Shown one piece after another: positions 62,646 through 64,000 of a stretch of 64,000 nucleotides of DNA; position 1 is the stretch's first letter, and the number at the start of each line of letters is the position of its first letter. The position numbers and the translations under genes are program-made. This stretch comes from Endozoicomonas gorgoniicola. GTDB taxonomy: Bacteria > Pseudomonadota > Gammaproteobacteria > Pseudomonadales > Endozoicomonadaceae. Below the pieces are notes generated by a model, which saw nothing but the letters and a program-made list of their open reading frames with translations, made no database searches and had not been told where the DNA came from. Where the stretch lies: assembly GCF_025562715.2 (NCBI RefSeq), contig NZ_JAPFCC010000001.1, positions 5,103,501-5,167,500 of the forward strand, in the 5' to 3' direction.

Positions 62646-63635
62646 ATGACCGGCGATAACTGGCAGCCGTCTGCTTCTTTAATGACACTGCGGAAAAGAG
62701 CCACACTACTCAAAGACATACGGCATTACTTTGACTGTCAGTCCGTTCTGGAAGTTGAGACGCCGATGCTTTCCTGCGCCGCAACGGTGGATGTGTTTAT
62801 AGATAGCTTTCAGGTTCAGTACCAGCCTTTGGGAGAAGGTCAGCCAAGAGACTGTTACCTGCATACTTCGCCAGAGTTTGCGATGAAACGACTGCTGGCT
62901 GCAGGCAGTGGTGATATCTATTCGCTGGGCCGGGTCTTTCGCAATGGTGAAGCGGGAGGTCGGCACAACCCTGAATTTACCATGCTGGAGTATTATCGGG
63001 TAGGAATGGATCAGCAGGCTCTGATGGACGATATGACAGCACTGTTGAGCTCTGTCTCAGAATTTAAGGAGGTTGGCCGGGTCAGTTATGGCGAAATATT
63101 CCATCAGCACCTTGGCATCAATCCTCATACTGCGAGTTTAAGTGACCTCTTTAAACTGGTTCACCAACATATAGACCCTCATTTAGAAGAACTGGATCGA
63201 AATGACTGTCTTGACCTCCTGTTCTCTTCAGCCATCGAGCCCTTTCTTGGGCAGGATGCTTCCGGGCAACTCGCAGGCGTTTATGTTTATGACTACCCCG
63301 CCAGCATGTCAGCTCTGGCTCGAATCCATACTAATAAAGAAGGCTATAAAGTAGCTGCCCGATTTGAGTTATTTATTAATGGAGTCGAGCTGGCCAATGG
63401 ATACCACGAGCTGACTGATGCCAGTGAGCAGAAGCAACGCTTTATAAAAGAACAGGAAAAGCGGCGAACTCAGGGTTATCCTGTTTATCCGTTTGACCAG
63501 CATCTGGTGGCTGCACTCGAGCATGGGCTTCCAGATTGTGCAGGTGTTGCCATTGGGATTGATCGACTCCTGATGCTGATGCTGGGTAAAAGAGCGATTG
63601 CAGACGTTATATCATTCGATTTTAACCGGGCCTGA
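62646..63635 (+). CDS. epmA: EF-P--(R)-beta-lysine ligase EpmA (PoxA/GenX)
   Basis: 329 residues from ATG 62646, with AGGAG ten bases upstream; an ATG at 62586 is in frame but has no such site. Class II lysyl-tRNA-synthetase-like core without the anticodon domain: VLEVETPMLSCAATVDVFID, HTSPEFAMKRLLAAG (motif 2 start), GRVFRNGEAGGRHNPEFTML and the motif 3 GVAIGIDRLLMLML. It ligates beta-lysine to K34 of EF-P. It lies near efp and epmB, all three of the pathway within 3.5 kb. Confidence 0.96.
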   Translation: MTGDNWQPSASLMTLRKRATLLKDIRHYFDCQSVLEVETPMLSCAATVDVFIDSFQVQYQPLGEGQPRDCYLHTSPEFAMKRLLAAGSGDIYSLGRVFRNGEAGGRHNPEFTMLEYYRVGMDQQALMDDMTALLSSVSEFKEVGRVSYGEIFHQHLGINPHTASLSDLFKLVHQHIDPHLEELDRNDCLDLLFSSAIEPFLGQDASGQLAGVYVYDYPASMSALARIHTNKEGYKVAARFELFINGVELANGYHELTDASEQKQRFIKEQEKRRTQGYPVYPFDQHLVAALEHGLPDCAGVAIGIDRLLMLMLGKRAIADVISFDFNRA

Positions 63636-63636
63636 A

Positions 63637-63674
63637 AATGCGTCCTTTCTACTTTATATAGAGAGGACATTTTT
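63637..63674 (+). terminator. Intrinsic terminator after epmA
   Basis: GTCCTTTCT (63642-63650) pairs with AGAGAGGAC (63660-63668, one G-U), followed by A and five T (63669-63674). Confidence 0.75.
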
Positions 63675-64000
63675 ACGACAGTGAGAATTTTTAATTACTG
63701 CTTGCCATAGATCAATTTCTGCGTATACTACGCCTCCACTGATCGGGACATCACTTCCAAAGCACTTCTTCACGAAGCCCACCTGAAGTTTCAGTCACGA
63801 ATCCAGACTCTGATTTCTTCTTCTCAATTAAGTGGTTGACATCAAAAACGGATTCGCTAGAATGCACCGCCGCTGACCACGACATTCAATGTTATCCAAA
63901 CGAAACGTTGAACGGTTAGCGAGTTCGAAAGCATCTTTCTTCTCTACGACTCTTGTTGAAAAGAAATGATCGCTTGACAACGAAAGCCGCCACGGTAAGA
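63675..64000 (+). promoter_or_regulatory. Promoter and leader region of a stable-RNA (probably rRNA) operon
   Basis: No gene is seen to the window end. Three promoter-like pairs in the same orientation: TTGCCA-16-TATACT (63702-63729), TTGACA-16-TAGAAT (63836-63863, followed by the GC-rich GCACCGCC), and a third TTGACA (63974-63979) whose -10 would fall at the window edge. Tandem strong promoters, a GC-rich discriminator and a leader of more than 130 bp are typical of rrn operons. The RNA genes themselves lie beyond the window. Confidence 0.6.

Overview
The window looks like the chromosome of a host-associated marine gammaproteobacterium, most likely Endozoicomonas or a close relative in the Oceanospirillales. 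This is inferred from gene content and not tested by alignment. The conserved genes (radD, yceJ-yceI, yggX, selO, mutY, asmA, hisB-hisH-hisF, nfsA, smp, serB, epmB, efp, epmA, pilU) are gammaproteobacterial. Many insertion sequences and several proteins with eukaryote-like or toxin-like signatures (IQ motif, serpin fold, pertussis/cholera-type ADP-ribosyltransferase fold) are typical of symbionts or pathogens of animals.

Region by region. 1-2.5 kb: the end of a lipase-like gene, a small membrane protein and the yceJ-yceI pair. 2.8-8.8 kb: a carbohydrate ABC transporter operon whose binding-protein gene is split by an IS110-family element, followed by a DMT exporter. 10-14 kb: a secreted beta-propeller-like protein, a small outer-membrane barrel, radD and a ComEA-like protein. 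14-23 kb: an intact IS1380-type element with 4-bp target duplication, then a giant autotransporter gene split by an ISL3 element with 8-bp duplication. 23-28 kb: an Ogt/Ada-type methyltransferase, a secreted protein of unknown function, an IQ-motif protein split by an IS4-type element with 9-bp duplication, and two identical tRNA-Phe genes. 28.5-51 kb: what looks like the ancestral yggX-mutY-asmA-hisBHAF neighbourhood, opened up by insertions: selO and a serpin-like gene between yggX and mutY; an MgtE-type transporter, a zinc-uptake operon, four tandem ADP-ribosyltransferase-like genes, pilU and a DUF397 gene between mutY and asmA; a SPOR-domain protein and a cyclotransferase-like protein before hisB. 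hisA is not where expected; a DUF4870 gene sits in its place. 51-64 kb: nfsA-smp with divergent serB, a decayed region around an unknown secreted protein, a secreted HAD-type phosphatase, a PilZ protein, and the EF-P modification set epmB/efp/epmA. The window ends in tandem promoters and a leader that look like the start of a stable-RNA (probably rRNA) operon.

The strongest candidate for something undescribed is the block at 37.4-41.3 kb. Four paralogous proteins of about 220 residues carry the three sequence regions of the pertussis/cholera toxin A-subunit fold but have no secretion signal. The first is transcribed divergently from a zinc-uptake operon across a palindrome that matches a Zur box. 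That promoter segment was duplicated with the gene. The other two copies were duplicated together with the 3' end of pilU. Other notable items are a secreted serpin-like protein with an N-terminal four-cysteine knuckle, a protein with a complete calmodulin-type IQ motif, and an IS110 element whose long left end could encode a bridge RNA.

Three genes for surface, secreted or effector-like proteins are split by three different IS families, and in all three cases the reading frame is restored exactly when the element (and one target copy where present) is removed. The disruptions therefore look recent.
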